Source of the DNA: Acidobacteriota bacterium
GTDB lineage: Bacteria > Acidobacteriota > Blastocatellia > Pyrinomonadales > Pyrinomonadaceae
DNA: 64,000 nucleotides
Reading direction: 5' to 3'
Assembly (NCBI GenBank): GCA_025463125.1
Contig: JAOAPX010000090.1
Location: 1 to 64,000 of the forward strand
Shown here: piece by piece, positions 1-9,739 of the stretch
Layout of the letters: every line of letters begins with the position of its first letter
Numbering within the stretch: position 1 is the stretch's first letter
Position numbers and translations under genes: made by a program
The notes under the pieces: model-generated
Databases searched by the model: none
What the model was told of the DNA's origin: nothing
The model's input: only the letters and a program-made list of their open reading frames with translations

Positions 1-1
1 C

Positions 2-133
2 GACGACGTGAGAGACGTCGCCCTGCCCGTTCTGCGTCATCGTCTCGCGCTTCGCGCCGAAGCCGAGCTCGACGGCGCAACTACAGATATGGTTATTTCC
101 GAGATTATTAAAACAGTAGAAGTGCCGAGATAA
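2..133 (+). CDS. MoxR-family AAA ATPase, C-terminal fragment (gene starts before window)
   Basis: Open frame from base 2 gives [43 protein letters not shown], typical of MoxR C-termini. Confidence 0.72.
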   Translation, partial: DDVRDVALPVLRHRLALRAEAELDGATTDMVISEIIKTVEVPR

Positions 134-278
134 GAAAAAAGGCAGATAAGGGAAAAAAAGACGCGAAGAATTAATATTTTGGGTTAAATAAAATTCTCCC
201 GTTAAATCAAAATCAAGGAATAAACATTAAATTTTATTCAATTCTATCAATTTTAAGTTTTTATCTGCCTTTCTTGGC

Positions 279-1820
279 TTATTTCCGGCTTTCCTGTTCC
301 GTGCCGCTTTGAGAACGTTTTTCGGTTGCTGCCGGCGGCGAAGCTTTTTGTTGTTCAGCCGGTTTTGCCGGAGTTTTTTCCGTTTTCGGCTGAGTCGGTT
401 TGGTTTCAGGAGTGGCTTTTGGTGTCGCGTTCGGCGCTGGCGAAGGCGCGCCGTTAGCGTTATTGCCTTTCGGCGTCGGAGACGGCTTCACGGCGGCGTT
501 GACGTTTGTATTAGCCGGAATCGGAACTAAAATGATATTGCCGTCCTGCGGAATAAACTGGCTCGGGTTGTTCGGATCGATCGTAATCACCTGCCCGCCC
601 TGCGGAAAATTCATCGGCGGCGCTCCGGGCGGCGGACCGCTTCCGCCCCATGGATTGTAGCCGTCACCGCCGGGAATAGTTCCCGGAGGCTGCGCCATCA
701 TATTCGCATTGCCGATAACTTCGGCGGGCATCGTTGCCAGATTAGACAAGGATTGTTCGTCCAAACCGGTCGCCGGATTTATCGGCTGAACGGGCTGCCC
801 GTTCGCGTCGGTCTTCATCTGCGTTGCCGGATCGGTTTGTTTTACGGAAGTCGCGTAAATCATGCCGATTGCCAGCAGCGATATTCCGGCTAAAACTACA
901 AATGCCGTTTTCCAGACGTTATTGTTAACCGGTTCTTCAGCCGCAGTTCCTGGAATGACGACGGTTTCCTGACCTTCGTAATTTCCGGAAACGCGGGCGA
1001 GCGCATTCGCAAATTCGTCAATCGTCTGAAAACGCATATCAGGATTTTTTGCGAGCGCCTGCAAAACCAAAGGCTCGATTTCCGGCAGCAAATCATGTCG
1101 AAAAGCGGAAAGCGGCGGCGGCGGTTCCTGTACGTGCTTGAGCATCACGTCGGTCGCTTTTGCTCCTGTAAACGGCACTTCGCCAGCCAGCATTTGATAT
1201 AAAATCACGCCTAAACTGTAAACGTCCGAACGCGAATCAACTTCGCCCGTGCCCGAGCATTGTTCGGGCGAAAGATATTCTGCAACCGCGATGCTGTTTT
1301 CTTCAATCGCTGCGTGATCGTCCGGTTTGACCGATCCTAAATCGAGAACCTTAACCATTTCGGCGTTGTTCGCCGTTCGTGTAAGCAGTATATTTTCGCT
1401 GCTCAAATTGTGGTGAACGACACCGGCGGCGTGAGCGGTCGAAAGCGCGGAAGCGATCTGGCGTGTAATATTTATGGCGCGTTCGGGGGAAAATTGCCCT
1501 TCGCGTCGAACGGCGGTTTTCAGCGTTTCGCCATCGGCGCCTTCGTAAACGATGTAAACCGTATTTCCTTTATCCGAACCGAAATCCGTCACGTTTAAAA
1601 CGTTCGGGTGCGATATGCGCGAAACGGTGCGCGCTTCATCGGAAAAACGCCTGACGATATTGTCATCGACGGCGAGCGCGGGCGATAAGATTTTAACCGT
1701 CACGGGCTTATCCATCGAAACGTGCGTTCCGCGATAAACCGCGCCCAGATCGCTTTCGCGCAGAAACGAATCAATGCGGTATTTATTAGCTAAAATTTGT
1801 CCGGTATGCTGATCAGTCAT
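279..1820 (-). CDS. Ser/Thr protein kinase (PknB-like) with TM segment and Pro-rich C-terminal tail
   Basis: Kinase motifs (VVHHNLSSENILL, DLGSVK, SPEQCSGTGEVDSRSDVYSLGVILYQML); TM helix; P/A/T-rich tail. Confidence 0.9.
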   Translation of the reverse strand: MTDQHTGQILANKYRIDSFLRESDLGAVYRGTHVSMDKPVTVKILSPALAVDDNIVRRFSDEARTVSRISHPNVLNVTDFGSDKGNTVYIVYEGADGETLKTAVRREGQFSPERAINITRQIASALSTAHAAGVVHHNLSSENILLTRTANNAEMVKVLDLGSVKPDDHAAIEENSIAVAEYLSPEQCSGTGEVDSRSDVYSLGVILYQMLAGEVPFTGAKATDVMLKHVQEPPPPLSAFRHDLLPEIEPLVLQALAKNPDMRFQTIDEFANALARVSGNYEGQETVVIPGTAAEEPVNNNVWKTAFVVLAGISLLAIGMIYATSVKQTDPATQMKTDANGQPVQPINPATGLDEQSLSNLATMPAEVIGNANMMAQPPGTIPGGDGYNPWGGSGPPPGAPPMNFPQGGQVITIDPNNPSQFIPQDGNIILVPIPANTNVNAAVKPSPTPKGNNANGAPSPAPNATPKATPETKPTQPKTEKTPAKPAEQQKASPPAATEKRSQSGTEQESRK

Positions 1821-1910
1821 TACTTTATAAAACGCTCTAAAAGCAAGATTAGTTGCAATTTATGATTCTATACGATTCCGAATAGTTGTAACATACGCCG
1901 CCGCGGCGTT

Positions 1911-1953
1911 ACAAATAAAAAGCGGATGAAGCTCAAGCGAGAACTTCATCCGC
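1911..1953 (-). terminator. Rho-independent terminator downstream of atpE
   Basis: GCGGATGAAG/CTTCATCCGC 10-bp perfect stem followed on minus strand by TTTTTATTTG. Confidence 0.8.
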
Positions 1954-1973
1954 AATATCGTCTTTCGAAAAAA

Positions 1974-2291
1974 TTATAATTTAGCGAATACGATAACCAG
2001 TGCCAAAAGCACGAGCGATTCGATAAGCGCCAAACCGATAATCATCATCGTTTGAACGGTTCCGGCTGCGCCCGGGTTGCGTGCCGCGCCTTCAACGGCG
2101 GCAGCGCCGATGCGCGATTGTCCGATTGCGCCGAGACCGGCAGCCAACCCGAAACCGAGACCGGCAGCCAGCGCCTTGTAACCGTTAACGGTTGATTCGT
2201 TGTCAGCCGCGCCCGCGCCCTGCGCCATTGCCGGGATTGCCATCAAAGCCAAAGCTAAGACCGAAAAGAAAATCATCTTCAGATTTTTCAT
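1974..2291 (-). CDS. atpE: F0F1 ATP synthase subunit c
   Basis: Two-helix proteolipid, GLGAIGQSRIGAAAVEGAARNPGA and ALIESLVLLALVIVF. Confidence 0.93.
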   Translation of the reverse strand: MKNLKMIFFSVLALALMAIPAMAQGAGAADNESTVNGYKALAAGLGFGLAAGLGAIGQSRIGAAAVEGAARNPGAAGTVQTMMIIGLALIESLVLLALVIVFAKL

Positions 2292-2577
2292 TGTTTTAAT
2301 ATCTCCTAAAATTTATTTTTATCTAATTATTGTCTGACCAAATGAAGATTTTTCGGCTTTGTTTTTCGGAAAAGCTGCGGGGGTATTATTTCGCCTCGCT
2401 TCCGGTATGCGCTCGATTTCTACTCTCTTCGGAGTCGAGGCTCCTGCGTGCGGGCATATCCGATATAAATGCAGATTTTCTTAATTAACCCGGCTTAAAA
2501 TCTTCAAAAAACTTTTTTATTTTTTTCAAAGCGGCAACCCGCTACAGGTTACCGCTCGTTTAACTTAAATCTTTTAT

Positions 2578-3483
2578 TTATATTGTCTGCGCTACAACGG
2601 TTTCGCCCGCGTGTTCGTCGTGATGATCGTGTTCGTGATCGTGCGAGGCGTGCGAAACTTCGCTCAGGTAAATCGTCGAAAGCAGCGTGAAAACGAAAGC
2701 CTGCACGACGGCGACGAAGATAGCCAGCGGAAGCAAAACTATCGGCAGCAGAAACTGCGTAGCCGGAGCGTAGAGTCCGGAAACGATCAGCGCGACCTGC
2801 TCGTCCGCAAACATATTCGCAAACAAACGAATACCGAGCGTCAGCGGGCGGATCATATTACTGAACAATTCGATCGCGAAAATCAGCGGCGTGATAATCA
2901 GCGTTAAAATCAGCGGCAGACGCGGTCCGGTTAAATGTCCGAGATGGCTTAACAAACCGTTTTCTTTAATGCCGACGTAGTTGTAATAAACAAACGACGC
3001 GATACCGAGCGCGACCGTAACGCTGATGTGCGCGGTCGGCGACATAAACAGCGGAAAGAGTCCCATCAGGTTGGAAATCAGGATCAGAACCGCAAACGTC
3101 GCAATTACCGGGAAATATCTGAAAGCGTGTTCGCCGACGACGCTGACGACCATATCTTTTAATGCTAAGAATCCGGCTTCGAGCGTCAATTGTCCGGGTT
3201 TCGGATCGTCTTCGGAAAGCTTTCCTTTCAAAATCGAAACAACCGCTACCGTCAGGATACACGCGATAACGAACATAATCGTGTACCAGGGAATCGCCGT
3301 TTCCGGTGTATAAGGACCAAACAGCGCTTCGGCATCGGTTCCGAACGGTTTAAGAATATAGTTATCCCAAATCGGCTTGGTGTAGGCTACTTGAAAACGA
3401 TAAACCGGTTCGCCTAAATAATGATTGATAAATTCGACGATAAGCGGAGTGTGATGACCGCCTTCGGCTGCTAATAAAAACAT
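2578..3483 (-). CDS. atpB: F0F1 ATP synthase subunit a
   Basis: Subunit a motif SNMIRPLTLGIRLFANMFADEQVAL; multiple TM. Confidence 0.95.
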   Translation of the reverse strand: MFLLAAEGGHHTPLIVEFINHYLGEPVYRFQVAYTKPIWDNYILKPFGTDAEALFGPYTPETAIPWYTIMFVIACILTVAVVSILKGKLSEDDPKPGQLTLEAGFLALKDMVVSVVGEHAFRYFPVIATFAVLILISNLMGLFPLFMSPTAHISVTVALGIASFVYYNYVGIKENGLLSHLGHLTGPRLPLILTLIITPLIFAIELFSNMIRPLTLGIRLFANMFADEQVALIVSGLYAPATQFLLPIVLLPLAIFVAVVQAFVFTLLSTIYLSEVSHASHDHEHDHHDEHAGETVVAQTI

Positions 3484-3484
3484 C

Positions 3485-3916
3485 TTAAATTTCCTTTTTC
3501 TTAAAAAAACTCGAAAATAACCGAATAAAAGCCTCGATGATAATCGCTAGAGCAAAGCTCGACAAACCTAAAAGCACAGCGACGACCGGCACGGTTTTCG
3601 TTAAATATACAAAAGCGAGAATCGCGCCGAAAACCAGGTATCGCAAAAAATATCCGGTTGCCGTAAAGCGCTTTGTTTCGCCGCCGATCGCTTTATCAAA
3701 TATGTTTTTGAGCGAACGCTTTAACCAGTAATAATTTAATAAAGATAAAACGCCGCCGATTAAAACTCCGAAACCGAAACCTGCCGACACGAAAACAAAA
3801 CTTAACACAGCGCTCACAACAATTACCGCCGCCATTTCCGTATAAATCCGCTTGTGCGAAAGCGTTTCAATGGTTTCCTGTTGTTCTACTGTGGCTTGTT
3901 CGGAATTTTCGCTCAT
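3485..3916 (-). CDS. ATP synthase subunit I-like membrane protein
   Basis: Small TM protein directly upstream of atpB, FGFGVLIGGVLSLLNYYWLKRSLK. Confidence 0.7.
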   Translation of the reverse strand: MSENSEQATVEQQETIETLSHKRIYTEMAAVIVVSAVLSFVFVSAGFGFGVLIGGVLSLLNYYWLKRSLKNIFDKAIGGETKRFTATGYFLRYLVFGAILAFVYLTKTVPVVAVLLGLSSFALAIIIEAFIRLFSSFFKKKEI

Positions 3917-3991
3917 GGCGAAACTATGATTTTACAAGGGAAATTCGCAAAATTCAAAGACGAAAGCCGATTTTGTGCTTTTTTTCTCAAA

Positions 3992-4717
3992 TCAATCCTT
4001 ATTTTTCAGGATTTGCGACGTTATCCGGAAAAATTGCAGAAACCCGATGATCGAGCCTAAAACAATGCCTGTAACGGCTCCGTAAGGCGACGTTCCTAAA
4101 AGCAAATCGACAAACCAGCCGATCAGCAGCAAAAAAGCGATCGAAGCGAAAAGCGTAATCGCCGCCGCGTATGCCAGACCGCTTTTGCGAATCGTTTCCA
4201 CCTGAGATTCAGGCGCAAAGTCGGAAGCGGGCGGCGCGGTAATCGATTGAAAAAGAAAGCTTTCGTTTTGAGCGTATTGCGTTTGTTCGTCCGGCGTTTG
4301 TTCGTCCGGCGTTTGAGCATTCTCAGGCTGCCCGTTTGGAATTTGTTCGGTTCGGATTTGTTCGGTTTGAATTTGTTCGGTTTGAATTTGTTCGGTTCGG
4401 ATTTGCGTCCGGTCCGGAATCGTTCCGGCGACGGGCTGATATTTCGGTGTTTCGCCAGCCGCGTCAAACAGTTCCGAGGCGTTTTCCGGTTCGGCATCTA
4501 AACCGGGGATTTCGAGAATTTCTTCGTTTTCCGCGTATTCTTTGATTGGCTCAGGCTCGCTTGCGAGCTGAGCGGACGGATTGACAACCGTATCTTCGAT
4601 TATTACTTTTGTTCCAGGCGGCGGATTCTCATCGGCGTCAAGCAAACTTTTAATCATACTCAATTCTCCCGCGGCGAATATTTGCTCGGAACTTCCAAAA
4701 CATCTCTTTTCGAGCAT
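3992..4717 (-). CDS. AtpZ/AtpI-like protein with long repetitive N-terminal region
   Basis: C-terminal AtpZ-like TM pair (LLGTSPYGAVTGIVLGSIIGFLQFFRI) upstream of AtpI-like gene; TEQIx repeats; start uncertain (internal ATG possible). Confidence 0.68.
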   Translation of the reverse strand: MLEKRCFGSSEQIFAAGELSMIKSLLDADENPPPGTKVIIEDTVVNPSAQLASEPEPIKEYAENEEILEIPGLDAEPENASELFDAAGETPKYQPVAGTIPDRTQIRTEQIQTEQIQTEQIRTEQIPNGQPENAQTPDEQTPDEQTQYAQNESFLFQSITAPPASDFAPESQVETIRKSGLAYAAAITLFASIAFLLLIGWFVDLLLGTSPYGAVTGIVLGSIIGFLQFFRITSQILKNKD

Positions 4718-4810
4718 TGCTGAAATGATTTTAACTCAAAGCCGCAAATACGCGAAAGACGCAGCGAAAATAAGCAAAAAATAAACAAAAAAATACAGAA
4801 CAAAGATAAA

Positions 4811-4842
4811 GGCGTAAGTGAATTTTAACGTTCACTTACGCC
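4811..4842. terminator. Hairpin terminator, T-tracts on both sides
   Basis: GGCGTAAGTGAA-(8 nt)-TTCACTTACGCC perfect 12-bp stem. Confidence 0.75.
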
Positions 4843-4866
4843 TTTTAATAATAATATTTCCAAATC

Positions 4867-6366
4867 TCATTTTACCGACGCATTCGCCGCAATATTTACA
4901 CCGAGCAGATCGAAAAGTTTGTCCTGAATTTCCGGGTTAGTTACCAATCGGTTGTGCGTTTCGCATTGATATAATTCCGAAGCAATCGGCAAAACGGCTG
5001 TATTTTTCGCCGCGTCCTTTTTGAGCGAACTGACTGTTACAACGCCGTCGCCCTGCGCGTAAAGCAGTTTTTTCAAGTCTTCGGAAGTAACTTTTTCACC
5101 GTTCGAGCGCTCGAACGCGCTAGCCTTAAAGTGAGTGTCCCAGCGGTTTTTCTTTTCGTTTCGCAAAAGCAAAATCGCCGTTTGCGTATCTTTGCAATCG
5201 GCGCCCATCAGGTAAAACGTAACCGGCGGCTTTGCGCTCGTATTTGCGTCGAGCGCTTCCTGAAAACGTTTTGCGCGCGTTAAAGCGGCGGTGAAATATG
5301 CCTTTGCCGAACGCTGCTCCGCCAAACTGAATTTCTTTGCGAAATCGGTGTCTTTCCAGATGCTCCAATCGTATTTTTCCCACGTTGCCGGATTGTAGAT
5401 ATCAATAGGTACAGGCTTTAAGTTTTCGTCGTAAGCCGTAAACGCGCCTTGCGGCGGCAGAAGCTGGTAAATCGACGGAATCGTAAAAACGTCGAATTTG
5501 GAAAGATTTTGCACAAACGGCAGATTGATTCCGCCGCCGATAAAAGAAAACCCGTTTAGTATCGAATCAAACGCCTGAATCGAGCCTTGATTCGGAGTTC
5601 CGAGCAGAAACATTCTATTGAAAGAGCGCGCTCCAGCCCACGTCGGACGCGGTTTTCCGCGCGGTATGTCGGCGTTTCCGTACATCGCCGCGTAACGAGC
5701 GATCAAGCCGCCCATCGAATGAGCGATAACATTAAACTTTAAATCAGGGCGTTTTAATTTTCGTTTGAGAGCCTCGACTTTCTGCATTAAAAGCCGCGCG
5801 TTTTCGACGTTATCGAGTCGCCAATCGTACGGGAACACGTAAAACGTATCTTCGTAGCCATTTGCCGCGGGCGCGTCCCATTTCCCTTCCATATAGCCGC
5901 CGCGTTGCTGCAGAGCATCGATCAGTTTCTGGTAAATTTCGATTTCAGGCAGAAATTTTATAAATTCAACCGAGCGGATAATATCGCGCGCGCGCAGGCT
6001 GTCCCGGTTGCGCGTAAGATTCGGCGAGATCGGCAGACGCAGATCATCGTCTTTTGCGCGCTGAGGTCTAAACCATACTATCTCCTGATTTTTGCCGTTG
6101 ACCAATTCCGACCCGGTTAAGCCGGGAATAATAATAATGGGCGCTTTCCCGGTTTGAACCGGAGCCGAAACGGTTTTATCGTCCTTTTTATCTGCGGCTT
6201 TATCTGCGGCTTTCTTTTCTTCTTTTTTGTCTTCCGATTTTTTATCTTCGACTTTTTTTTCTTCCGCGGGAGGCTTTGCGTCCTGAGCCCGGACGCTTGA
6301 TGCGGCGCTTGTAAAAGCGAAAACTAAAAGAAACAGAAAAGCGATACGCTGATATGAATTGTACAT
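4867..6366 (-). CDS. Exported lecithin:cholesterol acyltransferase-like alpha/beta hydrolase
   Basis: Signal peptide; IIIIPGLTGSELVNG; nucleophile AHSMGGL; LLGTPNQGS. Confidence 0.85.
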   Translation of the reverse strand: MYNSYQRIAFLFLLVFAFTSAASSVRAQDAKPPAEEKKVEDKKSEDKKEEKKAADKAADKKDDKTVSAPVQTGKAPIIIIPGLTGSELVNGKNQEIVWFRPQRAKDDDLRLPISPNLTRNRDSLRARDIIRSVEFIKFLPEIEIYQKLIDALQQRGGYMEGKWDAPAANGYEDTFYVFPYDWRLDNVENARLLMQKVEALKRKLKRPDLKFNVIAHSMGGLIARYAAMYGNADIPRGKPRPTWAGARSFNRMFLLGTPNQGSIQAFDSILNGFSFIGGGINLPFVQNLSKFDVFTIPSIYQLLPPQGAFTAYDENLKPVPIDIYNPATWEKYDWSIWKDTDFAKKFSLAEQRSAKAYFTAALTRAKRFQEALDANTSAKPPVTFYLMGADCKDTQTAILLLRNEKKNRWDTHFKASAFERSNGEKVTSEDLKKLLYAQGDGVVTVSSLKKDAAKNTAVLPIASELYQCETHNRLVTNPEIQDKLFDLLGVNIAANASVK

Positions 6367-6434
6367 AAATCCCCTAGTTCAAAATCAAATTAAATAACCT
6401 AATTTACTATTTAATTTTATCACGAAAAGTAGCC

Positions 6435-7664
6435 TTATTTACTAAAGTCATTCTTTTCCGTAATTATAGATGTTACTTGAGGGGAATTTAGTTGGTACCT
6501 GATTCCTCGCCAGACGATTTCACGCGAAAACAATGCCGCCAGATCGTTGTATAAAAACAGGAACGGAGACAAAATCCAGAGCGTATTTTGCGCCCGGAAT
6601 TGTTTATTTATCTGGTTTTCGTAATTTTTCAGAACAAGTTTTACAGCCTTTAAGCGAAGCCGCGATTTACCTGTGCTGAAAGCGCAAATTAAAATTAAAC
6701 TAATTAAAGCGAACCAAAAAGAAAACTCGCTGACCGAGCCGAAAATCAAAATCGAAAGCGCCCAGACGATAATTAAAACAAACAAAAAAGAGCCGATTAA
6801 AGAAGCTATCCAAAGATTCGTCGCGTAGACGCGCGTGATTTTCATCTGTCTCGTCGTAAATTCGAGAAGCTGCGGCAATGTGTAATTTTCAAACGAAGCG
6901 GTCAGGGCTTGCGGCACGAAAAAGATCGCCAGACCGGCTTTTTTCATCATTCGCGTGACGGCGAAATCGTCGGAAAGAACGCCGCGCCAGTTTTCCCTGA
7001 TGTCGAGCTTCGTAAAAGTTGCGCGGCGAATCGCCATCGAACCGCCCCAGCAAAAATTACTCTGCGCGTTTTCGCCCAGAGCCGAGGCGATCGAGGCGTT
7101 CCAAACCGAAAGCAGCGCCGTCGCAAAATTATTTTTCTTTGAAACGAACCAGCGGTAACCGGTTGCGCAGCCGATTTTTTTGTCCTGCAAAGGAGCGATC
7201 AGATCGCGCAGCCAGTTTTCCGCCGGGCGCGCGTCCGAATCGACAAAAACATAGATTTCCGATTCGCCTGCGACTTCTAAAACCGCTTGCCGCAGATTGT
7301 GAACTTTCTGGCTCGAATCGATTGCTTTTCCCGCAGAGATCACTTTCGCGGAAACGTTTTTTGCGCCGGAGGTTTCTTTGCGCATAACTTCTTCGATAAT
7401 TTTCACGCATTCGTCGCTCAAATCATCGACGGCAAAAATAATTTCGTAACGCGGGAAATCCTGGCGGAAAAGCGCGGAAAGATTCTGCCGCAAATCGGCA
7501 TCGACGCCCCGGCAGGGCGCGATTATCGAAACAAACGGCGCAAAATACGATTTCGGTTTGGCGAGTTCGCGTTTGAAAAAATTGAGGTAAGCGATTCCGC
7601 CGCGAAGCGATTTATAACTAAAAAAAACCAGTATGGCGGCAAAAAAATAAAAAATGTAAATCAT
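6435..7664 (-). CDS. Family 2 glycosyltransferase (ceramide glucosyltransferase/HpnI-like)
   Basis: VSIIAPCRGVDADLRQNLSALFRQDFPRYEIIFAVDD, DSDARP, C-terminal TM segments. Confidence 0.82.
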   Translation of the reverse strand: MIYIFYFFAAILVFFSYKSLRGGIAYLNFFKRELAKPKSYFAPFVSIIAPCRGVDADLRQNLSALFRQDFPRYEIIFAVDDLSDECVKIIEEVMRKETSGAKNVSAKVISAGKAIDSSQKVHNLRQAVLEVAGESEIYVFVDSDARPAENWLRDLIAPLQDKKIGCATGYRWFVSKKNNFATALLSVWNASIASALGENAQSNFCWGGSMAIRRATFTKLDIRENWRGVLSDDFAVTRMMKKAGLAIFFVPQALTASFENYTLPQLLEFTTRQMKITRVYATNLWIASLIGSFLFVLIIVWALSILIFGSVSEFSFWFALISLILICAFSTGKSRLRLKAVKLVLKNYENQINKQFRAQNTLWILSPFLFLYNDLAALFSREIVWRGIRYQLNSPQVTSIITEKNDFSK

Positions 7665-8965
7665 CGGGTTTCGCCGCCTTGCAGATACGGTTTTAAGCTT
7701 TCGATTGTTTTTGCGGCTGCGCCGCGATTTTCTTCAATGACGGCGCGGGCGTTTCGGGCGAGCTTTTCGCGCTTTTCCGCATCGCGCAAAAGGCTCTCGA
7801 AAACTTCCGACAGTTTACCGGCGATGTTTTTTTCTTCGATTCGCGGCAATTGGATAAGAGCTTCTTTACTCGTAAATTCCCTGGCGACAGCCGCGAAATT
7901 CATCGTGTAAAAACCGGTCGCAATCGCTTTTCCGGCAACGGCGGGCTCTAAGATGCTTTGCCCGCCGTGCGGAATTAAGCTTCCGCCGACAAAAACGATT
8001 TCGGCAAGCGGGTAAATCGCGCGAAGCTCGCCGATCGAATCGAGCAAAATTATTTCCGCCGTTTTGTCGGCTGCCGACTCGTTTTCCGCGCGACGCGCCC
8101 AATTAAAACCGGTTTCTTTTATCAATTCCGCGACTTCGTCGAAGCGTTCCGGGTGGCGCGGCGCGATCAAAAGGCGCGGCAGTTTGCCTCGCGAATTTTT
8201 CCGGACTCGTTTGAAAGCATCGAGAATCCAGCGTTCTTCGGGCGCGTGCGTGCTGGCTGCGACAATCAAAGGCGCGTCAGCGGACGCGGCGAATCTTTTT
8301 CGCAAAGCTTCGGTCAAATCGCTTTTTTCGAAGCTTTGATCATACTTGACGTTTCCCGTAACTTTTACTTTGCTGCCGCGCATCCCGAGCTGCATCAAGC
8401 GTTTCGCGTCGGCAGGCGTTTGCATTAAAGCCAGATCGACGCGGCTCAAAACGCGGCGCATAAAATTTTTGATGTGCGAGTAACGCTTAAATGATCTTTC
8501 GCTCAGCCTGCCGTTTACAATCGCGACAACCGCGCCGCTTTTTCCCGTTTCGCGGATAAAATTAAACCAAAGCTCGGTTTCCATCAGCAAAACCGCTTTC
8601 GGCTGAAAATTTCGGAGAGCCCGCCGCACGCTGAAACGCCAATCGTATGGAAAATAAAAAATGCATTCGGCTTCGCGCTCGAATATCTTTTCGGCTAAAG
8701 TCTGCCCGGTTTTGGTCGTTGTCGAAACGATGAGACGATGTTCGGGAAATTGTTTCCTGATTTCTGCGACGAGCGGTCGCGCCGCATTCGTTTCGCCGAC
8801 CGAAACGCAGTGAAGCCAGACGACCGGCTTTTCGTTTTTTTCGAATTTCGGCAAATAACCGAATCTCTGCCAAAAACCGGAAGCGTATTTTTCCCGCCGC
8901 AGAAGAAAAACGGGCGATAACAAAATGAAGCTGACGGTTAAAAGAAAACTGTAAATTAAAAACAT
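7661..8965 (-). CDS. waaA: 3-deoxy-D-manno-octulosonic acid transferase
   Basis: WLHCVSVGETNAARPLV, FGGSLIPHGGQSILEPA-type KDO transferase motifs; overlaps upstream GT2 by 4 nt. Confidence 0.92.
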   Translation of the reverse strand: MFLIYSFLLTVSFILLSPVFLLRREKYASGFWQRFGYLPKFEKNEKPVVWLHCVSVGETNAARPLVAEIRKQFPEHRLIVSTTTKTGQTLAEKIFEREAECIFYFPYDWRFSVRRALRNFQPKAVLLMETELWFNFIRETGKSGAVVAIVNGRLSERSFKRYSHIKNFMRRVLSRVDLALMQTPADAKRLMQLGMRGSKVKVTGNVKYDQSFEKSDLTEALRKRFAASADAPLIVAASTHAPEERWILDAFKRVRKNSRGKLPRLLIAPRHPERFDEVAELIKETGFNWARRAENESAADKTAEIILLDSIGELRAIYPLAEIVFVGGSLIPHGGQSILEPAVAGKAIATGFYTMNFAAVAREFTSKEALIQLPRIEEKNIAGKLSEVFESLLRDAEKREKLARNARAVIEENRGAAAKTIESLKPYLQGGETR

Positions 8966-8984
8966 CTGAGTTTACAAAGCCGAC

Positions 8985-9055
8985 AAAAAATCGGCAGAGC
9001 CAGCCGGAGTTTCGCTTTACTAACCCTGCCAACTCTGCTCGCTCTGCCGATTTTG
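8985..9055 (-). terminator. Long-hairpin terminator downstream of efp
   Basis: AAAATCGGCAGAGC ... GCTCTGCCGATTTTTT long inverted repeat immediately after efp stop. Confidence 0.65.
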
Positions 9056-9060
9056 TTAAC

Positions 9061-9624
9061 TTACTTGACTCTTTCCATATAGCGCGCTTCGGACGGATTG
9101 ACGCGAATCCGCTCGCCTTCGACGATAAACGGCGGGACGTAAAGAGTTACGCCGTTTTCGAGCGTTGCCGGTTTGTTTGAATTCGAAGCGGTCGCGCCCT
9201 TCATAACCGGTTCGGTCGAGGTAACGGTCAATTCCATCGAAGCCGGAAGCGAAACGCCGATCGGTGTTCCGTTATAAAATTCGACCTCGATTTTCAAACC
9301 CGCCATCAGCCACTGCGAAGCGTCGCCGAGCTCTTCTTCGGTCAGCGAAACCTGCTCGTAATTTTCCGTGTTCATAAAGTGATGATGCGAACCGTCGGAA
9401 TAAAGATATTCCATCGCGTGCTGTTCGAGCACGACGCGGTCGAGCGTGTCATTCGAACGAAAACGGTGCTCGAACGAGTTGCCGGTCAAAAGATTTCTGA
9501 GACGCGTCTGCACCATTGCGCGCAGATTTCCGGGCGTGTGATGTCGAAAATCCATCACCTTGCACGGCGTTCCCTCGAACAAAATAACCATTCCTTTTCT
9601 AATATCATTAGCTGAAAGTGCCAT
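9061..9624 (-). CDS. efp: Elongation factor P
   Basis: Full-length EF-P, KGMVILFEGTPCKVMDFRHHTPGNLRAMVQTRLRNLLTG; C-terminal GERIRVN. Confidence 0.94.
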   Translation of the reverse strand: MALSANDIRKGMVILFEGTPCKVMDFRHHTPGNLRAMVQTRLRNLLTGNSFEHRFRSNDTLDRVVLEQHAMEYLYSDGSHHHFMNTENYEQVSLTEEELGDASQWLMAGLKIEVEFYNGTPIGVSLPASMELTVTSTEPVMKGATASNSNKPATLENGVTLYVPPFIVEGERIRVNPSEARYMERVK

Positions 9625-9739
9625 AAATTCTGTTTAATCTCCGTTGTGATAAAAAGTTTTAATAAATTGATATTTACAAACTTGCTAGTTTAATTTTCAA
9701 AGCGCGATTTTGTCTAGCCATCGCCGATCTTTACGCGCC

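Noticed and set aside
4247-4545. Plus-strand ORFs with repeated FGSDLFGLNLFG / VRFGFVRFEF sequence
   Set aside because: Antisense shadow of the 15-bp repeats in the AtpZ-like gene.
7287-7910. 207-aa plus-strand ORF
   Set aside because: Antisense to clearly coding GT2 and waaA genes; no domain signal.
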